Assembly (NCBI GenBank): GCA_036571765.1
Contig: BROE01000023.1
Span: forward strand, 5,198,472 to 5,262,471
Length of the DNA: 64,000 nt
Reading direction: 5' to 3'
From: Plecoglossus altivelis
Lineage: Eukaryota; Chordata; Actinopteri; Osmeriformes; Plecoglossidae
Position 1 is the first letter of the stretch. Every line of letters starts with the position of its first letter. The translations under genes were made by a program, and so were the position numbers. Positions 37,171 through 49,059 of this stretch are shown here, one piece after another. The notes beneath the pieces are model-generated. The model did no database searches. It was not told the DNA's origin and was given only the letters and a program-made list of their open reading frames with translations.

Positions 37171-37697
37171 GAGGAGAGGAAGGGAAAGCGTGTCACACAT
37201 ATAAAGCAGGCTGGTTGAACGCCGTTAGGGCCGAGTTAATAAGCTGCCTCACCTACGCAGCGTGTGGTTCTTTAGCTAGCCCATCCTGAAGCTATACTGT
37301 GCCTCCACACACGGGCCTAGCATGTGCAGACCACGCAGTGAGCACATTAGATGTGGCATCCATTACAGCTGCTGGCATTATTTTTGAATTGCAAATGGTT
37401 TTCTGCGGTGTGTTTTATCTGCTGAGTGGGGAGTGCGAGTCCATTTTCACTTCCCCAATGTTTTTTTTTATTTATCGTATAGAGTCGAGGAATTGAATTG
37501 TCCATTGAGGTGACGGTGTAAGCGTGCGTTATGCTGAATTACGATGCTGACGCGTGCACGGGAGAGAAGGCATCAATGTCAGTTTAATGGCATCCTGGGA
37601 TTTGAGGGGTTTCGAGTGAGGCCCCTGTTAGGTGTGGAGGTGCTGCTTCTCATACAAGCAGATGTATCTTGACTGTGTTGAGATGCCATGCCCCTCC

Positions 37698-37743
<46 letters not shown>

Positions 37744-38205
37744 ACGCGTGCCACCACATACACACTCCTTCACACTCCAGAGCTGGATTGAGGCGTTCCG
37801 TTTCTCTGGGCCCCTGAAACAGATTATGTCTAATTGAGCCTGTTCTCAAACAGTTTCATAACTCTCTCTGGGCACCAGGCTCTCTGTGCAGCCGCGCACA
37901 CACACACACCCACACACACGCACGCACACACACACAGAATTACCTACTGTGCACTAGAAACTCACTTTTCTGATAGAAGAAAAAATATATATACATTTTT
38001 TTTGAAAGGCGTTTCACTCTCAGAGCCCTAAGTCTTATAGCAGCTCCAGACCTTCACAGAGATGAGAACCACCTCGCTCTTAAGCAGCCGAAACACCAAA
38101 AGGACACCACATTAAACCTAATCTATAGAGATATCTTTTTGTGAAGGCCCAACTCACCCTGCACAGGATCTGTTTGCAGAGATAGCAATCTTATGATTAG
38201 CTCCT

Positions 38206-38246
<41 letters not shown>

Positions 38247-38879
38247 ACCATACTGCATCCCCCACCCTACTACACCCCCCGGTCGTAGATTTGCTTGGAA
38301 TTGGTAGGCAAAAGCAAAAAGCAGAAACTATCTTCCGTTGTGGTCAAGAAGACAACTGGGCTGACAGGAAGGCTGTTTTCTCCCGAGGCAGACTGAGACG
38401 GACCGAGACAGACCGAGGCAGACTGAGTCAGACTGAGGCAGACCGGGATTTCTCACAAAATAGCCCCCCCCCCCCCCCCCCACACACACACTCACACACA
38501 CACACACATCCTCAGAGGCGTGTTGGAAGCCGTCACGCGCTCAGCGGTAAATTGATCATGACATGGCACTGTGGAGAAAGCTCGGGGAACCTACACGCGT
38601 GTCAGGGACACAAAGGCTGAGGAGGCTGGATGCACCGCCAAAAATAAAAGAACACACACAGACCATATCGCCTTGTACATCTTCTCTCTCGGCGTTGAAA
38701 GGACACGTAGTGTAGTGGGCCTGTATTACCATGGAGACGCGCACGCACACGCCACACGCATTTGGTCGGGATGACACTGGTACACCAACGCATGCGTCAA
38801 CACCCACTGCTTAGGTCATATATCTGTCGAGTCGACCACCAAACAAGCATGCACACACACGTACACCCCATATATCTCC
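37171..38879. other. Intron 1 with several CA microsatellites
   Basis: (CA)n occurs at 37703-37738, 37897-37936, 38206-38242 and, after a 20-C run (38463-38482), at 38482-38508. A small repeat of GACTGAGRCRGACCGAG-type units lies at about 38390-38445. No exon is seen. Confidence 0.7.
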
Positions 38880-39640
38880 CGAACGGCTCGATTTTTAAGG
38901 TAAAGATGGCCTTTTAACCGAAGTTCTAAGGTCCACGACTGCGTGTTTGTTTAACCCCCACTCTCAAATATGAACCCTGCTGTGAAGCGTAGTTGCTCGT
39001 TAAACACCTCCCCTTTGTCTTTTATGATCTTAGCAGATTGCTATATGTCATCTGGATGGAGCAGGATGACCAAATAAAGTCATTGGACTGAAGAGGTGGC
39101 ATATTTCAACGGCAGCGTAACCTCAGCCAACCGATTCTTTCAAGATTACCAAAATTCGCATATGGTTCTCATGTATCTCCGTTTCACTGTGAAATATTTA
39201 TCGCGGCGTGTTTTATTTGATGAGCTACTTTGTTTTGGCTGACGTTCCGAGCGGGACTTGGCAGAGCTGAAGTGTTTTTATGTCAGCCACAGTTTTAATG
39301 TACACTTTAATAGTTAATAAGACCTTCCATCATCGTTTGGGAATTCCATTGTTTGGACGTTTGTGTCAGAGCAATGTCTCCCGGGTCCAAGAACAGCATG
39401 AATAATGGGAACTTCAGGAATCAGAAAAAGACGCCAAGCCGTCACTTTCCGACCGAGCTGTTTGGACGAGACGGACCTTATGGGACTGGCAAGTGTAGTT
39501 CACAGCCATTGCTCGAGCATCAGGTTGTAGCATGAGATTTCCTTTTCCCTCCAAATAATGAGGTTTCTCATCATTATTTAACTGTCTTCTGGGCAAGCCA
39601 CAGCGAAACGAGACAATATCTTGCCTTGTGTATCATCTAC
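38880..39640. promoter_or_regulatory. Complex island, candidate conserved element
   Basis: Some 760 bp without microsatellites sit between CA repeats and a poly-C tract. It holds CCATTGTTTGG (SOX-like, about 39347-39357), AATATTTATCG, TTTTATTTGATGAG and paired TAATAGTTAATAAG words. Complex sequence surviving in a repeat-eroded intron is a typical sign of constraint, but I cannot measure conservation here. Confidence 0.3.
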
Positions 39641-39941
39641 TTGAAAGAAAATAGCTTTGTTTCAGCGTATGAACGAACGGTGGTGCCGGCCAAGGACAAG
39701 CTACTTTACCACCAGCCGAGTTGTTGCCAAATAGAATCTATGATCAAAGAGAAGGGAGACTACTGGGTTTTTATTCCTGTGCATCTGGACACAAACCGGG
39801 CTTGGATAGTGTGTAGGCAACAATCATCGCTTCATCCCACCCCCCCACCCCCCCTCACCCCCGCCCCCTGCGAGTCTACCTGCCCTGCTTCACTAGGTTA
39901 GCCCAGGTTCCGTCTCACCCGATCCCCCCGGTCCACCCCCG

Positions 39942-39988
<47 letters not shown>
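39942..39988 (+). repeat. 47-base poly-C run
   Basis: The longest homopolymer in the window sits at the left edge of the duplicated block and its N gap. Minus-strand Gly runs in short frames come from it. Confidence 0.93.
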
Positions 39989-39990
<2 letters not shown>

Positions 39991-41229
39991 ACGTCGGCAG
40001 GCCAATCCCTCTTTGAAGTGAAGCCTCCCAACCACGCTCTTTGATCCACCTGGGCCTCCCAATCCCTCCACTCGGAGGAGCCGACCCCTCGCAACCGATA
40101 GCATGGGGAAATTAAAGAAGGGGGCTTAGAAACCAAAGTCGACGACCTTCGTATTGTCACACCAGAGACGCGAGGCCAGGCCCTCTCTGCAGTTAACTTG
40201 ACATTCGCTGAATAGCCCAGAATGGCCCCATCACATCAGAGAGTTATTACCCGTTTTTCTTTCTTTTTTTATGTTTCGCCTTTTGCCTTTTTTGGAGAGA
40301 CCCCCTGCTGTGGCTTTTTCTCGAAGATTCCATGACTTGCCTTTTATCTTCAGTGGGTGGCTTTGGGGGCAAACATGTATTTTTTTTTTCTCGTGGAGCC
40401 TTTGTGACACAGTAGAAGAGTGGCGAAGCGAAGATAGCAGCCTCTATTAAGATGACTGAATTACTGCTTGCCGTAACTATAATATGCCCCCAAATGTCCC
40501 CCAAAACGAAATCCCTCGCCCTCTTCGGGAGTGCTGGTGGTGTGAGCAAGGACAGGCTTGGCATTTTCTCGTCGCTTTTTCCCCGCGAAACCAGAGGGAN
40601 NNNNNNNNNCCCCCCTCTCACGGTCGCAGGCCATCCCCTTTGAAGTGAAGCGCTCGCTCAACCACGCTCTTTGATCCACCTGGGCCTCCCAATCCCTCCA
40701 CTCGGAGGAGCCGACCCCTCGCAACCGATAGCATGGGGAAATTAAAGAAGGGGGCTTAGAAACCAAAGTCGACGACCTTCGTATTGTCACACCAGAGACG
40801 CGAGGCCAGGCCCTCTCTGCAGTTAACTTGACATTCGCTGAATAGCCCAGAATGGCCCCATCACATCAGAGAGTTATTACCCGTTTTTCTTTCTTTTTTT
40901 ATGTTTCGCCTTTTGCCTTTTTTGGAGAGACCCCCTGCTGTGGCTTTTTCTCGAAGATTCCATGACTTGCCTTTTATCTTCAGTGGGTGGCTTTGGGGGC
41001 AAACATGTATTTTTTTTTTCTCGTGGAGCCTTTGTGACACAGTAGAAGAGTGGCGAAGCGAAGATAGCAGCCTCTATTAAGATGACTGAATTACTGCTTG
41101 CCGTAACTATAATATGCCCCCAAATGTCCCCCAAAACGAAATCCCTCGCCCTCTTCGGGAGTGCTGGTGGTGTGAGCAAGGACAGGCTTGGCATTTTCTC
41201 GTCGCTTTTTCCCCGCGAAACCAGAGGGA
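39989..41229 (+). repeat. Near-identical 0.6-kb duplication around an N gap
   Basis: Copy 1 (about 39989-40599) and copy 2 (about 40616-41229) align at an offset of 630 bp and look identical over more than 500 bp. Differences are confined to the first 40 bases, beside the C-run. Copy 1 stops in the word CCAGAGGGA at ten Ns (40600-40609). A short C-run follows, and copy 2 restarts and continues through CCAGAGGGACAATGG into unique sequence. This is the pattern of two overlapping contig ends not merged at a scaffold join. The true locus probably has one copy. No coding content is recognised in the unit. Confidence 0.93.
40600..40609. other. 10-N assembly gap
   Basis: Ten undetermined bases mark a scaffold join next to poly-C. 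The round number suggests a placeholder and not a measured length. Confidence 0.98.
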
Positions 41230-42460
41230 CAATGGACGAGCCATGGCTTCTCCCTCGTCTTTCGACATCAATACCTTTTTTTGGTCGGCAGAGCAGCATT
41301 ACCCAGGCAGGCATGGCCTCTAAATGGCGAGACCAAGCTTAAAAGCCAGAGGGTGCAGGATGGACGCATGCAGCATAGCCAACCGCCATGACGCCTCTTT
41401 AGACCCACACTGTCTCTCATCTCGGGCCCAATTACCCATTCCCTTTACAGACTTTAGAAGCGTCACAATGACACCAAGCGATGACAGTTAAGGATTTTTT
41501 TTTCCAATCTTTTTTTTTTTTCTTCTCGGGCCCGCGTTCAGCGGAACTTTTTCGATCTCTATCTTTTCAACTTTTTTTTTTCCTTTTTCTTTCTTTTTTT
41601 TTTTTTACCTTCCCTTGCTTTCACTCATTTACTCTCTCTTTTTGACGGTCTTTAATCTAGGTTCAAAGACAGGTGGGGTTTCGGTGGAGGTCGTTTTCTA
41701 AATGAAAGCATGTGGAATCCTGACTGCCATTTTGACCTTAGGCTCCCCTTCCTCTCGCTCGGAGCCAGCGGGATGTCGCGGCGCAGCGAGTGAGCGATCA
41801 AACGGCGTGTGAAGTGGGTGTCCAGACCATGCTAGAACTTCTGATACAGTTACGTCCCGTAAAAAGTGATTGAAAAGTATCGAAAAGTCCCTTGTGGACC
41901 AATTGTTTCACTTTTTAACGGTTCAAACTTCTCCAAAAGACCTGCGCTTTGAATTCCTATCGGATGTCTCCCCCCATGTGGTGTCTGTTTTGGCTGGTTC
42001 TCCTTGATAGCCATCTGCAATTTTCAACCTTGGATCAAGTGTGCTGCGAGACACACAGAGGCTTAGGCTGTCCACAGAGGATAACTCTTATTTGATACCA
42101 GTTTATTTGCAAGGGGATGGGAACATGTTGGATTAATGCCGAAGCAGATCTAATATCTACTACATACTGTGTTATTGGGAAATGAAAATGCGTCAGCCAC
42201 GGTTGAAAGTCCTTCATTAGATACATCGTTTTAGAACTATTTATAATGGCCTTTTTACTGTGGCTGGTGGCCACGTTCGAAAGGCATTTTTCTGTCTCTC
42301 TTTTGTTCTGTTTCTCTCTAGGTTATGTCTTCTTTTCTATATCAGCCAGCTCTTCTGTTCACTGCAGGGTCTGTTTACCAGTGCCCAGGAACAGGTCAAG
42401 GACAGGAAAATAACACTCGCTCATTCTTTGTCCAAATTAACAGAGTGGGAAGCCTCCGTA
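41230..42460. other. Intron 1, poly-T patches and complex sequence
   Basis: Interrupted T-runs lie at 41494-41607. The following 650 bp is complex, AT-moderate sequence. No exon is seen. Confidence 0.65.
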
Positions 42461-42465
42461 CCAAC

Positions 42466-43006
42466 AAACACACAGACGCACACTCACACACGCGCGCTGG
42501 CATGCACACGCAGACACACACACACACACACACACACACGCTCGCATGCACACACAGACTCACAGGAACACACACACACACACCTGCATTGATGGATGGG
42601 AGGTCTTAAGCCAAGGGTGAAAACATGATTCATTTTGGGTAGCAGTGAAACACACACACGCACACACACACACGCTCGGATCCAGATTCCGAACACAAAG
42701 ACACACCCCGCATTCAGAAATGCAAATGGTTTCGCTGCTTGGGACTTTGCGTTCCCTTTCTCTTTGTGGTGCGTTCCACCTTCCAGCTGTTGAACATCCC
42801 AGATCTTAGCGCAGCACGTAATCACGCATCTGAATTCAGACCCCCGAAAAAAAAGAAAGAAAGGAGAGAAGAATCAACAGCAAACGCAGACAGACGATTC
42901 AGAACGGTGCCTCCAGTCAGGCATCGCAGGTTAAAGGAGGTGTTTTTGGGCGCACGCGCACACACACACACACACATACACACACACTCGCACACACTAA
43001 CACGTT
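42466..43006 (+). repeat. Clustered (CA)n microsatellites
   Basis: Four CA tracts (about 42466-42540, 42548-42583, 42652-42674 and 42957-42990) have CG interruptions. Complex sequence separates them. Confidence 0.9.
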
Positions 43007-43315
43007 AATGTGGAACCCCCTCGGATAGTATTAGCTGTGTTTACTTGTGCCGTGGCACGCTTAGAGGGGAGTCAGGAGGCAAGTCTTTAATGATAAATGC
43101 TCCCCTTCCATCTCTGGAATAGGCACACATCAGTCTATAGAGGCTGGCTCTGATGTCGCAAAAGGCTGAGTGGGAGGAAAGGAGGGAGAGAGCGAGCGAG
43201 CGAGCGAGCGAGAGGGAGGGAGCCTGAATTAGGGAGATGCCAAGAGCGAGAGAAGGAGACGGGGAGAGCAAGAAAGAGAGAGCGAGGAGGAGGGAGCGCC
43301 GGCACAAAAGAGCCA

Positions 43316-43747
43316 GTGTCTGGAGTGGAGCGGCGTGCCCGCCGCCGCAGCATACTGATGCGACGGGATGGAGGGATGAGAAGGGGAAGTGATGGGGAGA
43401 GCCTGCTGCCCCGAGGCCTCGCTCCTCTGCTGCTGCTGCTGCTGCTGGCGAGGGAGGAAACAGCGCAGGGTGCTTTTACCCACTGTCAAATTAAAAAGGG
43501 AGATGGAGCACTGCTTGTTAAAGGGGGCCTGGCGTGCGTGCGTCAGAGCGCCCGCGCCCGCGGGCGTGCACCCGCGTGCACGTGCGCCCGGAACGAAACC
43601 GCACTTTTAAAAAGCTATTCCTTCAATCGGACAATTAGCTCTGCTAAGAAATGCAATGCACGGGCTGCCAAAGATGCGTGCGAAACGTTCAAATCATCCA
43701 AATTGAACGACTCGCGAAACAAAAAGCATTCCCGTGTCTTGCCGTGA
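43316..43747 (+). other. CpG-rich block with signal-peptide-like ORF
   Basis: A GA/GCGA-rich leader (about 43180-43300) leads into CpG-rich sequence. An ATG at 43361 opens a frame of Arg/Gly-rich residues, then a Leu run from (CTG)7 (43427-43447), then A-R-E-E-T-A-Q-G, and ends at a stop at 43745-43747. The n-region, hydrophobic core and small-residue cleavage-like site imitate a secretory signal peptide, as in a first coding exon. No domain follows, and the distal half is compositionally odd (Arg/Ala/Cys from GCGC words). The Leu run could simply be the microsatellite. I do not recognise the product. Confidence 0.25.
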
Positions 43748-44075
43748 CTGTAATGGGAGGAAGAAAGGAAGGCGAAGACATAAAAGCTAAAAAAAAAAGG
43801 CAGGGAGAGAGAATGAAACAGAGAGAGTGAGGAGAGAGTATTCAGCGATGTAAAGAGAGCGAGTGAGATGGAGGGAAGGAGAGAGAAAGGTAAAAGAGTT
43901 CCGCGCTCTGGAGGCTTTCCTCCCTAGGTAGTGTTCTTAATCGATTAGAGGCATTGTGTTTCTGAGGTGTTGTCGGGGAAAACCCATACCAGTCCTCTCT
44001 ATAGCGTGTCTATGAGCTGTATAGTATAGCAACAGCATACCAGCAACAGAGAGCGAGAGAGAGGGAGAGACAGCG

Positions 44076-44167
<92 letters not shown>

Positions 44168-44785
44168 CGAGAGATACTGGTGTTTGTCTGAATTGTTCCC
44201 GTACCCCCGCACATAATATATCTACCTCTCTTTCTCACTCTGTTTCACTCCATTGCCACCATCGATAAGAATATGCAGCCTTATGTGTGAGTGTGTGTGT
44301 GTGAGTGTGAGTGTGAGTGTGAGTGTGCATGCATGTGTGTGTGTGTGTGGTACAATTCATCATGCCTGTGACTTCATTTCTGAACTGACCTCCTTGCCAA
44401 ATGAGTTGGATATGAGATTTTCTATGGGGGCAGTGTAGCAAAGCAAATACAATACATCTTCCATAGTAAAGCGCTTGCTAGCTATGACTCATGCCTAATG
44501 GGAATATGGGCCTGCAAAGTCTCGATAATATTGACTCGGTTGGCCTACAATTTTTGTTTTGATTGGTATACCACCCGCATCTTACAGAAAAGAAGCCATG
44601 CTATTGGGTCAGTGTTAAGACACAAACAGATTGATGGTGTCAAAGTGGCTCATGGGATTTGGAGGCTCATGTGGCTGTTAGCCGACTGTGACATAGAGGC
44701 TTCAGTGAAAGATGGCTAGCCTCCTCTGCTTTCTTCCTGACTCATGTCATTCTCCTCGTTACAGTCTCTGAACGCCCCTCTTTTG

Positions 44786-44837
<52 letters not shown>

Positions 44838-45777
44838 CCTCATAGTCGTTCACTGTCTCTTACAGCCTTTCGCTCTCTCTCTCTTTTCCTCCTCGCATTT
44901 TCTGTTCCATCTCTTGATCTCTGCCCCTCCTTCCCTCTCTCCCATGCATGCTGTCGCTCCGTTCCAGTCCCTGTGTTTCTGCTGTATGCCGGTCTACCCT
45001 GAGCTCTGGCCCCGAGGTGCCCTGTGTGGCCCTGTGATCCGCCCCCCTCCCCCTCTTTGAGGTTTTGTCCAGGGCCATCTGTGAGCAGGGGTTCTGTGGA
45101 GGGCCTTAATGACTCAAACATGATGTCCAGCCCTTGATCCCCGTTCCAATCCTAAAAGAAACCAGTGCGCAAGCTGCGGACCAGCAAAATTGGTGTCAGT
45201 CCCGCCCCCAAAATCCCCCCCCCCCCCCCCTCGAGGCCGTCTGTTCCATTCCACGACCCATCAGCCTGATCCGAATGAACCCAAAAAAGGAAAGAATCGG
45301 CGCACACGCCATAACCAAAAAACCTAATATACATAAAACTGACCTAAGCCTGCCACAAACAACAATTTGTTATTATTTCTACCCCCCCCCCCTCCTCCTC
45401 CTCCCCCCTCCTCCCTCTCTTCTGGCCAAAGATGAATCAGAAGCAGCCAGCTTATCCCTGGCTTAATCCCCAGACAAAGGTCCAATCCCCCCCGGCCAAG
45501 GTTCCCTGCTCACACTCTCCTCCCACGTAATGGTCACTACATGATTGGTTGCTGTGGTAAGTCCTCCATGTATGCTATATGTGGTCACACACTGTAAACA
45601 GGTCGTACTGTATATACCGGCACATCTCCCAGGTATTGTGACCTTTCTGGATGTCTTTTTTCATCAGCATTCCCTTCGTATGGTTTGACCCGGTGGGGTT
45701 CATGTCTTCACGGAGAGCTGGTGTCAGGTGACTGAGGGCGGGCGGGGGGGGGAGTCTGTGTTGACATTGGGGGCCTC
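43748..45777. other. Intron 1, GA/CT tracts and complex sequence
   Basis: GA-rich 43795-43890 and (GA)n 44049-44166, GT/GAGT repeats 44287-44349, (CT)n 44792-44833, an 18-C run near 45212-45229 and C/CT-rich sequence 45380-45420. No exon is recognised. Confidence 0.7.
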
Positions 45778-45790
45778 TGACCTTTGACCT
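45778..45790. promoter_or_regulatory. Perfect DR1 nuclear-receptor element
   Basis: TGACCTTTGACCT is an exact DR1 (reverse complement AGGTCAAAGGTCA). A third half-site-like TTTGAACT follows immediately, so two overlapping DR1 frames exist. DR1 elements bind HNF4, COUP-TF/NR2F and PPAR-RXR dimers. NR2F factors are prominent in neural development. The site is seen; occupancy is unknown. Confidence 0.4.
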
Positions 45791-46237
45791 TTGAACTCCG
45801 TCAGCAGGGATTATGGGTTTTTGGATCCGAACAAGTCTGGACATCGGATCACCGAATGACTTATCTTCTGTCTCGCAAAGGGAATTGTTTACCTATCGGA
45901 GAGATGAGGATGGACATGTAAACAGTCCCTCTGCTGTGCTGTTTCAAGGAGATTTGAGGGTGATTGGGCCACTGTTGCTACATGTAGACAAGAGCATGGA
46001 AAGAGGGAGAAATGTTCCTAGTAATGAGACACTTTAAAAAGTAAACCTAAACTCCTCTTCCTTCTCCTTCTGCCCTATCCTTCCTCTCTCTCTCTCCTTC
46101 TCTCTCTCTCTCTCTCTCTCTCCTCTCTCTCACTTCTTCCGCTGCAGTCCACCCTCATAAGGGTGCTTGTCTTCCCCTACTCTCTGCAGAAGACATTAGC
46201 TGAGATTAGTAGCGTGGGGGCTGTAGCCTGGGAGCCG

Positions 46238-46277
<40 letters not shown>

Positions 46278-47105
46278 ACTCTCTCTCTCTCTCGCCTTAG
46301 CCATGCTAGCTGAGTGATTACCATCCATTAAAATAGGCCTTATTGTGCTGAGGGAGGCAACTTTGGGCGGTGCCCCCGACCATAAAGGAAAAGAGCCTCA
46401 TACTATCTCCTGCACACTTTCTGGATGATTGTGTTTGTGTGTGATGGGGGGGGGGGGGGGAGTTGTGCGTGTGTGTCTGTGACTGCAAGGGAAATAGATG
46501 GATGGAAAAAAATGCGAAGAGAAGAAAATGCCGAAACAATAAATAGAAAGAAGGCATGAAAGCGTCGCTCTTAACACTGGGATCCTTGCTTCTGTGTTTT
46601 CCAGTGAATAACTGAGATGAACGACTGTCGCACACACACACGTGCACATACACACACGCAGCTCCTGTGGAGAAGTTGGGCCTATGGTTTACCATAGGGG
46701 GTAGTGTTAACCTTCTCTGAATTGTACAGGGGCTTTGATCCACTGCTAGGGGCAACTTTGCACACACACACACACACACGCATGTACACAGACACGCATG
46801 TACGCAGACGTACAAACAAGCACACTCTAGATCCAACGCACGTCGCCTCACCACCCCTCTTCTTTCTCTAGACGCGTGTGTGTTTCACCCTCCATGTGTT
46901 TCCTCCGTATTATTAAAACATTGCGCACCACTGTTCTACCATTCATACACGGCCAACGCAATCTAGTAGGCATCAACATCCCCTGAGAAAACTGCCCCCG
47001 TAGAAAATGCAGTCCATCCTAGCATGGTGTGGTCCACTTAGAAAGAGAGAGCAAGGGAGAGAGAAACAGAGAGAGGGAGAGAGAGAGACAGAAAGAGAGT
47101 GAAAC

Positions 47106-47148
<43 letters not shown>

Positions 47149-47690
47149 GAAAGAGAGAGAGAGAAAGAGAGAGAGAGAGTGAGTACCATTGAGCTGGAAC
47201 CACACTTTGCCAGAATATCAATCATTTCCTTCCCATGTCCCTCTCCTTGCCTCCTCAGTATATAAATTCTGTGGTCGTACGATTGCAAACATTGCAAGCC
47301 CCCTAACCTAGCTCTAAATTAAAGCGCCTTTTAGTTAATGCCTTTACTATGGTGACAGTTTTGGGGTTTTTTAAACCGTGGACTGCCATTTAAAAAAAGA
47401 CACTTTCAGTGTTTGAAGGGAGGGTGATTGGAGTGCGGAGACGCACTGAAAGGAGTAAAGAAAGGGGAGGTCAGAGTATGTGCGGAAGAAAAGCTTTTTT
47501 GTTCTACTCTTTCTGTGCCTCTGATGCTGTCCCTCTCTATTCCCCCGCCTCCTTGTCATTGTTTGTCTATCTATCTATGAACGCAGATGATCTGAACTCA
47601 GATTAGTAGATCTAAATGAATACTTACTCTAATCTTGTCAGATAATCAAATCCTGATATTCTCAGACCAAAAAGGCTATTGATGGCCTCG

Positions 47691-47721
<31 letters not shown>

Positions 47722-47999
47722 CGCACGTGTGTCTGTGCGCGTGTGAGTGTGTGCGTGTGTGTGTGTGCGTGTGTGTTTGATTTGTGTTTACCTTGTTGGC
47801 AGGGAGACAGAGCAGTTCTGCCATCCATCAAGGCTAGTGACCATGACTATGTCTGCTTAGCTGATGGAACCCATATGACTCCTCTCTACCGATCGTAGAG
47901 TGCCGTGCAAGGTCCACTCCCTCATGGAAGGATATGAACCCCCTTCCACCCTCATGGTTTAATGATACTTGTGAAGAACTCTTTGGGAAACGTGTGTGA

Positions 48000-48000
<1 letters not shown>
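45791..48000. other. Intron 1, CT/GA/GT repeats
   Basis: Repeats are CT at 46084-46133 and 46238-46293, G-run 46446-46461, CA 46759-46780, GA 47040-47181 and GT/GC 47691-47776. Complex sequence at 47270-47400 includes two ATTGCAA words (47282-47288, 47291-47297). No exon is recognised. Confidence 0.7.
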
Positions 48001-48034
<34 letters not shown>

Positions 48035-48046
48035 TGTGTGTGTGTG

Positions 48047-48354
48047 GGAGGGAGGGGGCAGGTAGGAAGAGAGAAGGAGTGTGTCTGTGTCCTGGAGGAG
48101 GGAGGGGGCAGGTAGGAAGAGAGAAGGAGTGTGTCTGTGTCCTGGGGGAGGGAGGGGGCAGTTAGGAAGAGAGAAGGGGTGTGTCTGTGTTCTGGGGGAG
48201 GGAGGGGGCAGGTAGGAAGAGAGAAGGAGTGTGTCTGTGTTCTGGGGGAGGGAGGGGGCAGGTAGGAAGAGAGAAGGATTGTGTCTGTGTCCTGGGGGAG
48301 GGAGGGGGCAGGTAGGAAGAGAGCAGTGTGTCTGTGTCCTGGGGGAGGGAGGGG
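48047..48354 (+). repeat. 50-bp minisatellite, six units
   Basis: The word GGAGGGGGCA recurs at 48051, 48101, 48151, 48201, 48251 and 48301, an exact 50-bp period, with a truncated seventh unit near 48347. Each unit also contains GGTAGGAAGAGAGAAGG and GTGTGTCTGTGTCCTGGG. Point changes distinguish units, and the sixth has a short deletion. The array directly follows (GT)n at 48000-48045. Because 50 is not a multiple of three, the repetitive frames on both strands shift between units and are not a protein. Confidence 0.95.
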
Positions 48355-49059
48355 CTATTGTCTCTATATTCCTATCAACTACCTTTCTTCCTTCCATCTT
48401 CGCCTCTCTCTCTCTCTCACACTCCTCTTGTTTTTGCTATTGATCTTCCTTTTCCCTTATCCTCTCCTCTCTTTAAATTTAAACTCTATCTGTGTCTCTC
48501 TTCACGCTCTCTCTCTCTCTCTTTCTCCCTCTCTGTCTCTCTATGTCTCTCTCTGTCTCTCTCTCTCTTTAACTTCTCTCCTGATCTCAATCTCCACCTT
48601 TCACTTATCCTCCTCTTTCTCTGCTTGCCAACTCTTCCGCCTCCTCTCCTCTCTCACGCTCCTTCTACTCTTTCTCTCCCTGTGTCTAACCAGTCGATAA
48701 TGAAAATGGCTTGCTAGCTGAATGGATTATCCCTGTGCGAGGGGGTGAGGGGCTGTTTGTTTGAAGGCACAGCGGTGTCAAATGAAAAGGCCGGGGCCAT
48801 TTTCTACCTGCCACAGGCCTTCAGCCTCCATCACCTCAGCTGCACATACATGGACACACATGTGCAAACCTGTACACACACACACACACACAGACACACA
48901 CACACACACACAGTCAGAGAATACCAAATCAATGAGAATGGGGTGGGGACAGGCTGTGGCTGTATTGTCACTCCTCTCTGCTTCACCTTCCCTCCTGTTC
49001 CTCCTCTGTTTTCTCTCCCTCCCTTCCTCCCTCCCTCCATCCCTTCATCTTTTATTAAT
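48355..49059. other. Intron 1, CT-rich and CA repeat
   Basis: CT-rich sequence (48400-48690) and (CA)n 48875-48912, then CCCT-type repeats 49014-49042. No exon. Confidence 0.75.

Noticed and set aside
39898..40160. Gly-rich minus-strand protein
   Set aside because: The Gly run is the 47-C homopolymer, and the flanking frame repeats in the artefactual second copy.
48047..48354. Repeat protein encoded by the 50-bp units
   Set aside because: The period is not a multiple of three, so the frame shifts each unit; open frames run across by composition only.
48047..48354. CRISPR-like array
   Set aside because: Units are contiguous with no unique spacers, in a vertebrate intron. It is a minisatellite.
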